A stretch of DNA of 64,000 nt, taken from the NCBI GenBank assembly GCA_963970005.1, contig CAXAMN010013780.1:443668-507667 (forward strand). Direction: 5' to 3'. Positions 39,901 through 49,379 of the stretch are shown here, in pieces. A program made the position numbers and the translations under genes. Numbering within the stretch: the first letter of the stretch is position 1; each line of letters opens with the position of its first letter. Below the pieces are notes generated by a model. It made no database searches, was not told where the DNA came from, and saw nothing but the letters and a program-made list of their open reading frames with translations. The DNA is from Durusdinium trenchii (lineage: Eukaryota; Sar; Dinophyceae; Suessiales; Symbiodiniaceae).

Positions 39901-42127
39901 TCACCTCTATGCAGGGGAGAAGGCGGAGGAATGGAAGGATTTGGAGGCTCATGGCTGGGACGTGATCACCCTGGACATCACCAAGGGGAAGGACCAGGAT
40001 GTGCATGGACCAAGACTATGGGGCTTCTTGACAGAGTTAGCCAGAAAAGGGGCCATCAAATGTGTGGTGGGAGGACCGCCTTGTCGCACTGTTTCTCGTA
40101 TGAGGTTCAAGAGACCAGGACCGAGGCCACTACGTGATCGTGGAGAAGGACGTTTTGGACTACCTCATCTTAGTGCAGGAGAACAGCGCTTAGCGGATCA
40201 TGACACTGCCCTGGTCCTAAAACAGCTGGGGATATTCTACATGGCGGAGGAAGCTCGACTACGCTATGGCCTGGGAGAAGAACCTACCGGGTTTCTGTTG
40301 GAAAGCCCTGAGGACCCGGGAAAAGACAAACTGGGAAGTCAGATGCCGTCGTTTTGGAGCTGGGAGGAACTTCAGGATTTGGCATCTGAGGAGGGCATGA
40401 ATATGATCAGTTTTGATCAACGTCCCATGGGACACTGTCGAAAGAAGCCTACGAGCATCATCACCAACTTGCCTAACATGCTGGAGCTCCAAGAGCTGAG
40501 AAGTCCCGCTGGGCATGATGAACCCTTGGCAGACAACCTGAATGACCGGATCGATCAATCCAAGTCCTGGGCACTATGGGCTCCGGGCTTCCGGGCGGCG
40601 GTATGGGCCTCTCTCAAGATCTACCTGGACAGGTTGGTGCAACAGGGTCCTCGGATTGCCAAGGCGCTCAATGCGAGGGAGAAGGAACTATGGGCTCAAC
40701 ACTTCCGACAAGGGCACACACCTTTTCGACGGGATTGTCGGTTGTGCGTCGAACAAATGGGGGCACAACGACCGCATCGGAGGAGAAAGGAGGGGCACAC
40801 TATGACTTCCTCGTGGTCTATGTCGGTGGATATCGTGGGGCCTTTACCTCGAGCGAAGGATCTGGCAACAAGTCACTACATGAAGTATGCCTTGGTGGCT
40901 GTGGCGCTGGTTCCGGACTTTGGCAAGGACAAAAAGGAGACCGTGGGAGATCAAGACGCTCTGGAACAGGAAGGGGCAGAGGGTGATGATCAAGGGCTAC
41001 CAGAACAGGAACACCTTCAACGAGAAGATGAAGAACCGGGGGAGGTGGACCTGGAAAAGGAAGAAACACCGGAGGAGGAACGATTTCAAAAGGAGTTGGA
41101 GGAAAGTCTTAAAAGTGTACCAGTGAAACACGTGGTGCATGTGGAGCCAATTGCCTCAAGGGCCCAGGATGAAGTGGTGACGGCTATGCAAAAAGCATTG
41201 GCAGGATTTAAGGCGATGGGCATCTACATCAACAGGCTGCACTCCGACCGGGCCAAGGAGCTCATCTCAAAACCGATGACGGCTTGGTGTGCTCGAAATG
41301 GCATTGTTCCTACGACTACAGCGGGGGATGATCCAGCCTCCAATGGACATGCAGAATCCGAGGTGCATCAACTCAAGAGAAAGGTCCGACTGCACCTGGC
41401 AGAGCATGGTTGTGAGGTGACATCATGGCCGGATGCTTTCCGCTATGCTGCAATGGAGAGAAGGTATAAACAGTTGGAAGCGTTGGGAGTACCTTGCCTT
41501 CCGACGCTGCCCTACAGGGGAAGGGTGTTGGTCAAGGTGAAGAAATGGCACAAAGGGGGTGGATTAGTGGCGCCGTTTGCGGATGCTATGATCCTATGTC
41601 CAAGCCACTTGGTGAATGGAGGATGGGTGGTACAACTCAAAGATGATCGTGTACTACATGTCCGTGAAGCTGTACAAACAAATCAAGAAGGAGAACAGCT
41701 TCGGATTCAACAAGGACCGCATGGAGAAGTGGTTCAACTACAACTGGAAGAAGATGACCGGCCGGGACAACCTCATCGACGAATGACAGGCAAACAGCCT
41801 TTTGGGAACACTCCGAGTTTGAAAGGGAATTCGCACGTGGGTACGGTTCCTTTGCCAGCGGGGGGGGGAGTATTCTTCATCGTCGCCAATTTTGAGGCCG
41901 AGTACATCAACTTCGGAACTATGGGAGGACGCCCCGGAGAAGTTCCCACGATTTGCAACTGCGGCCTCAGCCACTGGGGTTCGAGCCATGAATGTGGATC
42001 CCGCTGGCAGGACCGTGGACGAGACGATGGTGAATCAAGGGCGATGGCTGGACATGGACAAGGTGAAGGAAACGTGGGAGTGGCAGCACATGACACTACA
42101 AAAACAACTTGCCAATCTGGTGGATGA
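36986..42127 (+). CDS. E2 gag-protease-methyltransferase-like-integrase polyprotein
   Basis: First ATG at 36986 (MDLRRRRSQSKG); 1,713 codons. The capsid region ends in a CCCH finger (CRFWMTEKGCRRGDRCKFKH, about residue 635) and a CCHC knuckle (CFNCSGLNHSKTSC, about 664). Protease has LLDGGATH (about 797), with Gly for the usual Ser/Thr. A C5-methyltransferase-like domain follows: LLHLYAGEKAE (motif I-like, about 969), GGPPCRTVS (Pro-Pro-Cys, about 1029), LLESPEDP (motif VI-like, about 1103) and GHCRKKPTSIITNL (about 1145). Integrase has HFRQGH/CRLC, SVDIVGP, LHSDRAKE and HAESEV, so the D-D-E triad is intact; an acidic insert lies after the first Asp. Coding passes to the next frame at a G9 run (41860-41868); codons beyond it are probably not used. 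Confidence 0.9.
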   Translation: MDLRRRRSQSKGREPTADERLDALLEEARASGTPKEPVRRAQSLEPSRMLTPSLRKTSSALTAGASRERPAPEEVRAIENREREVPTEPQGQPMSFWPVVPPLPTGALPPFVPGHHVGGQVGGHEGGGGAPSLLQPAQEQAWGMLAGLGTPLPGTWGERGSQSQMPILPGPREAGGPMKGTTRDAEQISSGRLAGQDHLPERTVGEDMKGSVKSSPVNPWTAEKLRELHDQAQGSRGVPDPVELLRAKCLQEAEVRFQEEMQKLGQPSSNSSFQSAVEAPGGKVQGGGEGQTTKQVTAPIVNVGPMAPGATPVAYPWPYPPGLPGQLPWGNGVCGIFPNGVAGPSTSPNAWVAPEESLGDQTRSVELPVLGLEATSLAFGDWLTTLEPIVSEISPGASQWWQLTLKSVSKAYEEWLTADPLQRLRLGPVCLEEANKWPRTERKMLSLLLQVVPENVKNEVVTTRKMTVAQVLFILYVKFQPGGQSERMSLIRNLTELKLTNNMLEVAQGIRTWRRWWSRSEELGVMLPDPVVLAGVLVKASDHMAKSGAQVAYRLATSRQQLLVDTRPTLENVKIFAEHLQAEAEELSMGAGNGGGKGLSLKAVAVQPTSGTSTTTSTGTTGGELREGGAGDKDTCRFWMTEKGCRRGDRCKFKHCRLSPKENRCFNCSGLNHSKTSCPFLKKEGKGEENVKVAKVKGGSAGGSPEKTDAGGAGGEEANVSSSSGTRTSMEEVPTGGKGKPGGGAPHGEETMTSVGGLVEEASALLKSLQRARLMAVQCKSLEPSSIVDEGMVDKVGLLDGGATHPLRHGSRKEIEEAEEVPVDLAHGRVWLRQHPVTGTILVDGHIEPIVPVRGLIDLGYKLQWSRSGCVVVHPKRGKISSWLRDGCPVVAEEDALALIADIENAERKKVEDLNQEENLDGDIMMWWQKRFPQVPSRVFRYMSEAPDNSSSPLPWNRSVRRRLQQSKKILLHLYAGEKAEEWKDLEAHGWDVITLDITKGKDQDVHGPRLWGFLTELARKGAIKCVVGGPPCRTVSRMRFKRPGPRPLRDRGEGRFGLPHLSAGEQRLADHDTALVLKQLGIFYMAEEARLRYGLGEEPTGFLLESPEDPGKDKLGSQMPSFWSWEELQDLASEEGMNMISFDQRPMGHCRKKPTSIITNLPNMLELQELRSPAGHDEPLADNLNDRIDQSKSWALWAPGFRAAVWASLKIYLDRLVQQGPRIAKALNAREKELWAQHFRQGHTPFRRDCRLCVEQMGAQRPHRRRKEGHTMTSSWSMSVDIVGPLPRAKDLATSHYMKYALVAVALVPDFGKDKKETVGDQDALEQEGAEGDDQGLPEQEHLQREDEEPGEVDLEKEETPEEERFQKELEESLKSVPVKHVVHVEPIASRAQDEVVTAMQKALAGFKAMGIYINRLHSDRAKELISKPMTAWCARNGIVPTTTAGDDPASNGHAESEVHQLKRKVRLHLAEHGCEVTSWPDAFRYAAMERRYKQLEALGVPCLPTLPYRGRVLVKVKKWHKGGGLVAPFADAMILCPSHLVNGGWVVQLKDDRVLHVREAVQTNQEGEQLRIQQGPHGEVVQLQLEEDDRPGQPHRRMTGKQPFGNTPSLKGNSHVGTVPLPAGGGVFFIVANFEAEYINFGTMGGRPGEVPTICNCGLSHWGSSHECGSRWQDRGRDDGESRAMAGHGQGEGNVGVAAHDTTKTTCQSGG
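41860..41868 (+). other. G9 run at the E2 integrase/RT frame change
   Basis: Upstream ORF codons are gcg ggg ggg gga; the RT frame reads cgg ggg ggg gag. One G fewer would make a continuous ORF. E3 has a G10 at the equivalent integrase-to-downstream junction, with the same +1 direction. Confidence 0.7.
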
Positions 42128-45100
42128 TGTGCCTAGAAATGCTGCACAGGGGGCTCAATCAGGACTGGAGGTGGAATGGTTCGTGAAATGGCGAGATGAC
42201 TTGGAGGACAATCTGATCATGTTGGGCCGAGTGGAGAGGGACACTCGTGTGCAGCTGTGCAGCCTCCAAGCTCAAGAACCAGACATCTTGCAGACCATCA
42301 CGGTGCCTTTGCATGAAGTTCGAGCCAATCCCCAAGATTGGATTCCAGCTTTTCAATATGAATACAACGTCCTTGTGCATGACACCCAAGCTGTACAACC
42401 GATGGCCCGTGAAGCGCTTCCAGAGGGGACAGAATTGATCCCAGGAAAAATGGTGTGCGTTCGTAAGGGTGGATCTGGACAACATCGTGCACGTGCCGTC
42501 ATATGCGGAAATATGGCCTCTCCTACGGCAGATCCTTCGTGGGGACCAGCAGGGGGCTATGCCTCAGGTGCTGACGGAACCTTGATCAGATGTGCAGTTC
42601 GTCAAGCAGCACATGAAGGCTGGCGGCTGTCAGCCCTCGATGTCAAAAGTGCGTTCTTACAGGCCCCAAGGCCGGTGGCTCCGGGAGCCAATCCAGTCGC
42701 TGTGGTTCCACCTCGTTTGATGTCCCAGTTGGGCATATGTCCGGACAATGAAGTGTGGGTGGTCAAGAAGGCGCTCTACGGGTTCCAGACTTCTCCAAGC
42801 CACTGGGCGGTCCACAGGGATGAGCGTTTTTCCACTTTTGAGTGGACCAGTGAAGGGATGAAGTTCAAGTTGCAGCCCACCAAAGAAAGGAACCTATGGC
42901 GCATTGTGAAGGAGGGAGACAAGAAGCCGGTGGGATTGATGCTGGTTTACGTTGACGATCTCTTGGTGATGGGCACTTCATTGGCGCATGATGGGTTGGT
43001 GGGTCGAATTCAAGAAGAGTGGAAAACCTCCAAACCCGAGAAGGTGAACACGGAAGAGTGGGTTCGATTTTGTGGCTTCGAGATGAAGTTCCAGGGGGAC
43101 AACATCTTGGTTGGACAACCGTCCTATCTACAAGACCTTCTTCGACGAAGGGGGATCACGACAAAAAGGTCGACGCCATTGCCCAAGGAACATCTCGCGG
43201 CGTTGGAGGTCGAGGAAGAGATTAAGATCGAGGACGTGCGACAGGCTCAGGCGATTGCTGGGGAGATCCTATGGATGTCGGTGCGAAGCAGGCCGGATTT
43301 AGCCTACGCCATCGGTGCACTGGGTCGGGAGGTCACAAAACATCCTCGCTGGGCGGTTCAGACGGGACACTACATCCTGGAGTATTTGAATGCCACAGCA
43401 GAGTGCTTCTTGTCCTATGGCCGCTGTCGAGATAAGGATCGAGGACCCGATGACGCCTTAGCTCGTGAGCGCAGCATGGACCTGGTCGAGATCTACTGCG
43501 ACGTCTCCTATGCCCCTCAAGGGGAAAAAAGTGTCCAGGGCATTGTGGCTATGATTGGTGGAGGAGTGGTGCAGTGGGAATCATCACGACAAAGCTGCAT
43601 GGCGCTCTCTACGGCAGAAGCTGAACTTTTGGCCTACATCGAATCGTCGGTGATGGGGGACAGTCTTCAGGCGCTACTTGGGGAAGTGCTGGGCCTGGGG
43701 GAGTTGCCCTCGGTAGTCACGTATGGTGATAGCCAAGCTGCCATTGCCATCATTCAACAGCCGGACGGTCCCTGGCGAACAAGGCATTTGAGGCTGAGAT
43801 CCTATGCCTTACGGGAGAGGGCTCGGTTGGGGACGTGGCAGATTTACCACATGGAGGGGTCGAAGTTGATTGCGGACTTTTTGACCAAGGCTATAGCTGT
43901 GAAGAGTTCGTGGCAACGCTTCAGAACGTTCATCAACATGATCGACATGGGGGAGAATGACCAGGCCCCGAACGACGACTCCATGGTGGGCGAGAATGAT
44001 GGTGGTGTGAGGCTGGCCAAGGTAGCTTTGTGCATGGCAAGCTGTGCGGCTTGTCACCAATGGCCCAATGCGGTCACCAAGGCCGCTGTGGTTGCTTCGT
44101 TAGCTGTAGCTTTAGCTTTTGAGGCCACGTGTTTGTTCAACAAGAGGAGATCAGGACCGGGGGATTCGAAACCTCTTAAACCACAGGGTCAACAAATCAG
44201 CTTTAGCGAGAAGGGGGAATCCAAGGGTTCTGTTCGACCTCGATTGTGTGCCCTGCGAGGTGGATCCTCGGCAAGGGAACCAAAAGACCAAGGGTCACAA
44301 CAAGAAGAATCAAGAAAAGAAAAAGAAAACAAAAGTGAACAAGAGGCCAGAGAATCTGTTGCGTCGGGCCGCACGCAAGGGTCAGAAGAGGTGCCCTTAG
44401 GAGGACCAGCTGATCCTGACAGTAGCCTAGAGGCTTCCTGTGTAGAGTTAGAAACGTCGAGCGTGCGCCATGGCATTTGGGGAAAGATTCAACTGCGCTT
44501 CAGTGGAGGCGGCCGGGAGTCCAGGAACCTCGGCTACCAGGAAGGGGGCACTTCAGCGTCTTCTTCCTCGGGTACAAGAACGTGGGAGGTATATGAAGGG
44601 GCTACGGGTTCTCCACCTGTGAAAGCTCCACCAGTGATCCCAGAGGAAATTCAGGTTGGACAACAACCGATGGCCAAATCTCCTCCAATTCTGCCCAAGT
44701 ACGTGCAACATGTGCCGGACATCAATGCCAACAACAGATCGGGGGGAGAAAACTCATTGTGGAAAAGTCCACCGGCACAACTTTGCGAAGGGCAGGGAGG
44801 AAAAGCAGCGGCTCGAGGAGCGGCGGCAATGGGGACTTCATCCAAAAGTATGTCAACGGCCAAGGGCTATGGGGGATCTCCTTCAAGACCTACATCATTG
44901 GCATCAGCTTGGCCGGATGAAGCACCTCCGTGGATTCAAACGCCTAAGCACATGGCGATGCCTCGTCCACCAGTTGAACCAGGAGAAGATCCACACCGGG
45001 GCTATGAGAACCCTTGGGAGCGGCCGCACTGGCCTCAGGTTCCTCGACTGATCCCTCCCTATGGAGTCGAAGATGATCAGTTGACCTTGCAGCCCTCGGT

Positions 45101-45473
45101 GTGGTGGACACAGATTCTGTTCGACAAGGTGCAGCTGTTGATTGATGAAGAGGCGACGAAGTTCCGACCAGTTCCTCGCACCGATGCTTGGGACTATCTA
45201 CGCTTGCCATCCGCCACTTGGCTGACTCGTCGACATAGCTTGCGGGTCCAACGATTCCACCCTGAGCATAGGTCCACGCCCGAGAATTTGAGATCGTTGG
45301 AGTATCTCCGGGTGACCGTGGCGTGGGTCCTCAATTTGTCGACGATGAAGTTCGGCAACCGGCTCATCTTCGTGGATTCTGACTGGCGGAAGGATGGTCT
45401 ACCGAACACCCAAGGCAGGTGGTGCGGTTTCAGCTTTTTCCTGGTCAAGGACCAGGTGGCGATCGTACCGTAG
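41862..45473 (+). CDS. E2 RT-RNase H with long C-terminal extension
   Basis: Entered by a +1 shift at the G9 run. RT blocks: HRARAVICGNM, LSALDVKSAFLQAP, KKALYGFQTSPSHW and LVYVDDLLVMG (YVDD about residue 362). RNase H: IYCDVSYAPQ (about 546), ALSTAEAELLAYI, TYGDSQAAIAI and LIADFLTKAI. An extension of nearly 500 residues follows. It starts with a hydrophobic segment (AAVVASLAVALAFEATCLF, about 740-760, possibly transmembrane), then a Lys/Glu-rich and Ser/Pro-rich stretch, and ends with a folded-looking domain (WWTQILFDKVQLLID; VTVAWVLNLSTMKFGNRLIF). I do not recognise the extension; copia pol normally ends after RNase H. The stop lies 25 bases before the right LTR. Confidence 0.88.
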   Translation, partial: GGEYSSSSPILRPSTSTSELWEDAPEKFPRFATAASATGVRAMNVDPAGRTVDETMVNQGRWLDMDKVKETWEWQHMTLQKQLANLVDDVPRNAAQGAQSGLEVEWFVKWRDDLEDNLIMLGRVERDTRVQLCSLQAQEPDILQTITVPLHEVRANPQDWIPAFQYEYNVLVHDTQAVQPMAREALPEGTELIPGKMVCVRKGGSGQHRARAVICGNMASPTADPSWGPAGGYASGADGTLIRCAVRQAAHEGWRLSALDVKSAFLQAPRPVAPGANPVAVVPPRLMSQLGICPDNEVWVVKKALYGFQTSPSHWAVHRDERFSTFEWTSEGMKFKLQPTKERNLWRIVKEGDKKPVGLMLVYVDDLLVMGTSLAHDGLVGRIQEEWKTSKPEKVNTEEWVRFCGFEMKFQGDNILVGQPSYLQDLLRRRGITTKRSTPLPKEHLAALEVEEEIKIEDVRQAQAIAGEILWMSVRSRPDLAYAIGALGREVTKHPRWAVQTGHYILEYLNATAECFLSYGRCRDKDRGPDDALARERSMDLVEIYCDVSYAPQGEKSVQGIVAMIGGGVVQWESSRQSCMALSTAEAELLAYIESSVMGDSLQALLGEVLGLGELPSVVTYGDSQAAIAIIQQPDGPWRTRHLRLRSYALRERARLGTWQIYHMEGSKLIADFLTKAIAVKSSWQRFRTFINMIDMGENDQAPNDDSMVGENDGGVRLAKVALCMASCAACHQWPNAVTKAAVVASLAVALAFEATCLFNKRRSGPGDSKPLKPQGQQISFSEKGESKGSVRPRLCALRGGSSAREPKDQGSQQEESRKEKENKSEQEARESVASGRTQGSEEVPLGGPADPDSSLEASCVELETSSVRHGIWGKIQLRFSGGGRESRNLGYQEGGTSASSSSGTRTWEVYEGATGSPPVKAPPVIPEEIQVGQQPMAKSPPILPKYVQHVPDINANNRSGGENSLWKSPPAQLCEGQGGKAAARGAAAMGTSSKSMSTAKGYGGSPSRPTSLASAWPDEAPPWIQTPKHMAMPRPPVEPGEDPHRGYENPWERPHWPQVPRLIPPYGVEDDQLTLQPSVWWTQILFDKVQLLIDEEATKFRPVPRTDAWDYLRLPSATWLTRRHSLRVQRFHPEHRSTPENLRSLEYLRVTVAWVLNLSTMKFGNRLIFVDSDWRKDGLPNTQGRWCGFSFFLVKDQVAIVP

Positions 45474-45489
45474 TTGCGAAAAATTCGCA

Positions 45490-45497
45490 AGGGGGAG
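45490..45497 (+). other. E2 polypurine tract
   Basis: A purine run (agggggag) immediately before the right LTR. Confidence 0.7.
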
Positions 45498-45611
45498 TGT
45501 GAGTCCAAAAAAAGGGCATCTCCCCGCTGTGAAACGAAAGACACGCAACAACATGGTTGCACACGTTTGGCTCAAGGCTCAAGAAAAAGACAGAGCGGCA
45601 CGGCTCGCATG
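45498..45611 (+). repeat. E2 right LTR (114 bp)
   Basis: Matches the left LTR except for one missing A in the poly-A run; followed by the ATTAT duplication. Confidence 0.95.
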
Positions 45612-45680
45612 ATTATAATTATAGCTCCTTTCCCGGACTGATCAGGTCCGCTGCCTTGTTTGGCAATCTCCATGAAAGAG

Positions 45681-45701
45681 ATTTCCAACGACGAGCTTAA
45701 G
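45681..45701 (+). CDS. Possible EF-hand exon (second half of loop)
   Basis: ISNDELK in frame resembles the Ile8-to-Glu12 half of an EF-hand with its exiting helix. An AG lies just upstream, and AAG followed by GCTGCC could be a GC donor; the frame also continues open past it. It lies 70 bases downstream of E2. Boundaries are uncertain. Confidence 0.4.
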
Positions 45702-45864
45702 GCTGCCCGGGCTATGACTTTGTATCAGCAGATGTCAGCAAGCCGAAGAATGTTGATCATGAAGCCAAAGCAGAGAGAGAGAGAGAGGGAGAGCGGGGTG
45801 CTTTGACCTCATCAACTCCTTTTCCCAGATGATATGCAATTCCCTTGAACTTGACTCTTGACAG

Positions 45865-45893
45865 GGCCTTTGGAAAGCCATGGACGCTGACCT
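45865..45893 (+). CDS. EF-hand exon (entering helix and start of loop)
   Basis: After cttgacag, 29 bases encode GLWKAMDAD plus two bases, then GC (gctcag). Joined to the exon at 46060, the split codon becomes Leu and the loop reads DADLSGSISSQE: Asp1, Asp3, Ser5, Gly6, Ile8 and Glu12 in order. The 166-bp intron is GC-AG. Confidence 0.55.
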
Positions 45894-46059
45894 GCTCAGA
45901 GCTTATGAATCAAGATGTTTTTTTCCACGAGGGTGGCTCGACCATGCTCGACCATACACCCCTCGCTGGATTTGGACTATGTTTTTGTTTTTTGACACAG
46001 AGGACCGATTGATTTAACACACTTCTTGAGCGGAGCTCACGTTTTGGAGTCTTGGCAAG

Positions 46060-46138
46060 GTCCGGCTCAATCAGCTCTCAGGAGTTTATGGTCTTCATGC
46101 GACGACTTGAGGCGTCGAGCTCCGAAAAGATGCAGTTG
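46060..46138 (+). CDS. EF-hand exon (rest of loop and exiting helix)
   Basis: Starts after cttggcaag and reads SGSISSQEFMVFMRRLEASS, an EF-hand second half plus exiting helix, in phase with the exon ending at 45893. A GT donor after the Leu at 46136-46138 is the probable end. With the exons at 35839-36240 this points to an EF-hand protein gene into which E2 inserted. Confidence 0.6.
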
Positions 46139-49100
46139 GTTTCTGCCTCTCTGCTCGGGGGAAATGGAAAGTGGATCAAAGTGGGACAGCTGATGAAGGA
46201 GATGATGGGTTTTATTGGATTTTCATATGGATTCCAGGGAAGGTCGGCAATTTAGGTGTTTTGCATGACTAAACTACATCTCGAGCTACGCGGTTTTGCA
46301 CATGTCCTTGGTAGGTCAGACGTGGTTTTGCGCAGTGGCGACCATCAGTGCTTTCAGGCACTTTGGAGTTTGCCTTGCTGGTAAATGTCGCCGAGTTACA
46401 GTAGACCCACACACGGAGAGTACTGTAAAACATCACAACACATGCGTCCGTAGCATACCTCCCTCTCTCGGCGCATGGAGATTGCATTGGGTCCAAGATG
46501 GTTCAACTCTTGAATGCTCAGAGCTGCTCTGTTTTGCCTTCTTTGTGCTGTCCTTGTCCGGAGGTTCAGTAACTGAAAACGCTTGGCAAACTTGCATGCT
46601 TTGGCAGGTAGCGATCCCAAAGCGAAAAGCACATTGGCCAGAGCAAAGGCCGCTTTTGTGCAGCATGTGCGGAATGTTTAGCTCCGCCAGAGTCCAGAGC
46701 TCGAAGAAAACAACCCAACCAAAGTAATTACCAGTATATTATATATTATATATTATATATTATATATTATACATACATATGTATGTGAATCCATGCAGAT
46801 ATGTGTAAAAACATATACACTACATAATATATACATTTATGAATTATACTATATATATATATATATTACTATATTGCTTTGAGTGATATACTTCTTTTGA
46901 ATAGCCAGGATTTACTTCATGTTGAAATCTGCGTCTGAAAAACATACTGTACCAGTTATAGGGGCAGTTTGCATGCTTCGTGCTTGTCCTTGGAAATGAA
47001 TGGTTCAAATGTTTTTCGCAGCCCACCCCCAACTAACGGACTTTTCAGCTTTCAAGGCGATCAGCTAGATTTCAGCATTCGTTTCAAGGAGACCATGAAA
47101 GACAAAAGCGTGTGCAAGTGCAAATGACGTAGATGCCACTAATACTAATATGCCATATGCAGCAGAGAAGCAAAAACGTGTGCAAGTGCAAATGCTATAG
47201 GTTCCCCCCCACACCCCACACTCCCACCTCCAATTTCCAGTGTCGCAAAAACACCGTAAAATACGGTGAGAAAACACCAAAGAAAACACCGCGGCCAGAT
47301 ATGATCAGTGGTCCAACTACTGAACCATTTGCCATTCTTCAAGGTCCGCATTTGTCACCAGGACTTGTACCTTTAGTATCATATCATAATGTTCGATCTT
47401 AACTAGTAATTAAAACGGGTCCTGGCATGAAATCGTTGAGTAAAAAGGTTTCAAGGTCAGAGTTCCATGAATCAAGCAAACCTCAGAAGAGTCAAGTAAG
47501 GATTTTGAAGGGCAGCAACAGCAGAACAATAGAAAAGTAAAGAACACCCTGAGCTTTTGATTATTCCCACCCACTCAACTATTCACGGTGTGGGAATAAT
47601 TTGGCGAACACTTGTTTAAATCCCCTCCCATTTGACTTGTCTGGATTGGACATTACCATCGTATACCTAAAACCCTTCGGTAAACTCCGGGAGGAGTTGC
47701 TCTCGAACCGGAGGGAGAAGGCTCGGCCTCGTCAGGCTCCTTCTCCTCAGCTCTCGCCAATGCAATTTGAGCACTTGAAGGCGGCATGGTTTGAGTCACG
47801 CGCCCAATGACAACTGTGGACAACTCACACAATGGCATTTGCCAGGAACTGTTCCGGGAATTGCCAGAGGAGGACTGAATATAATTTCCACGCTTTAGTT
47901 CTTAGTATTTCTACCGGAGCTCACCGATTCCTGTTCTTTTTGCGCTTGGGGGAGTTTTGCAAATTACTCTTCTATGTACTTTAAGTTGGGGAATGCAATC
48001 CTCGTAGTTTTTTTGGGCACTCTACCAAAACTTGTTCATGCCGTTGCGCGAATCTTGCTGATCCTTCTGATTTTTCCAAAGAGCGAGGAACTATGTTTCA
48101 TTCAGTTAGTGGCTTTGCTATTGTTTCTCTTATTCCCCGATTTGCTCCCAGGGTTGGGCCGTGCCTCCAAGAGGGTGATGGAAAGAACATGTGACGATGA
48201 AGCCATGTGAAGACGAAAAGGGAAGGTGCATACACTCCCTGGAATGATGGAAGTGGATGGTATGGCCCCTTAAATGCCAAGTTTCCTCAAACAGGTGGTT
48301 TTCCACTTTGATGATTATTTGATATATATATATATATGTGTGTGTGTAATAGCTATGAGACAGGGCAGACGCATCAGCAATCCAGAAACACTTGCAACCG
48401 ATTCCTTGAGTAGGAGTCCAGTAGGAGTATGTGACTTGATGTAAGGGGCCTTCAGGAGTACCACACAAGACTTGCTTGCTTTGCTAATTTGTCGACGTCT
48501 TTCAAGCACTGTGACTCTCTCGTCCAGAGAGCCCTTAGGTCTTAGATGGTCTTAGGCATTGCATGATTCAATGACATGGTGCGAGTATTCTGTGCTTCTT
48601 GTGAGGCAAACATGAGGAACAAAAGCACTATGGACAAACATTCTGGGTTCGTTTAGTCTAATGAGTCGCAGTGCTGTCATCGCGTGGCTCCCACTTCGCC
48701 CTGAGGACCTGAAAAGAGCTTATGCGGAGCGGAGTTGGTCTCATACTGAAAGCGTCTCGTGGATACTGGTTCTCGTGTCTTGACATCCTGCTTCTTGAGG
48801 CCCTGGCAGGGCACAGTCTCTGAGTGGGCCTGGTGCTCAGGTGCAGACAGTTCTTCAGAAGGCACTGGTGCAGTGCAGGAACTCAAGATCATGTGCTTTG
48901 AGCCACAGGTTTTTGTTGTGCTCAGGAATGGCCCCGTGTCATCAGGGAGGTCCTCAAAATCCCTGAGGCAGATGAATGTCAGACCGTCAAACTTCCTTTT
49001 GGGTTTGGAGGGCATAGAGTCTTAGAGGAAGAAAAGAGCTTGGAACATGGTTGGTGGCTTCATAAACCGCCTAAAACCAACACCTTCACATCACCGTGCC

Positions 49101-49379
49101 AGACTTGATTTGGGTTTCAGTCAGGGCATTTAATTAGTGGGAAGTCCGATAGACATTGGATGCAAGCAACTTCCCCAGTCACTTGTCAATGAAAAACATC
49201 TGCATCCTGCATTGAGCTACCCCTTGATAAAGCTTGCACTGTGCCCGTGCCCCCACCTAGCATTGGAGTCCAACAAGTATCAGTGCCCCTGATTAACTCG
49301 TCGACTGTTTCTGGGTGTTGGAGGGAAACAACATATTTGCTTGCGTATGCTTGTGTTGAAACATGTTGAACCATTTCAG
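46139..49379. other. No confident gene; AT microsatellites
   Basis: AT-rich repeats at 46735-46770 and 46845-46866 and a ta/tg run at 48318-48348. cgtgtgcaagtgcaaatg occurs twice (about 47107 and 47173). A minus-strand ORF at 48677-49015 (RKFDGLTFICLRDFEDLPDD) looks protein-like but is unassigned. Confidence 0.4.

Larger units (their letters stand above)
36816..45611 (+). mobile_element. E2: Ty1/copia LTR retrotransposon, near-intact
   Basis: 115- and 114-bp LTRs differ only by one A in a poly-A run. ATTAT duplications lie at 36811-36815 and 45612-45616. Two long ORFs encode gag-protease-methyltransferase-like-integrase, and then RT-RNase H plus a long extension, joined at a G9 run. EF-hand exons on both sides (36192 and 45681) suggest it sits in an intron. 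Confidence 0.95.

Noticed and set aside
46735..46866. AT-rich block considered as a replication origin or matrix attachment site
   Set aside because: It is simple (TATATTA)n and (TA)n microsatellite; nothing else supports an origin.
48677..49015. Minus-strand ORF beginning MPSKPKRKFDGLTF
   Set aside because: It may be an exon of an opposite-strand gene, but all supported host exons are on the + strand and no partner exon was found.
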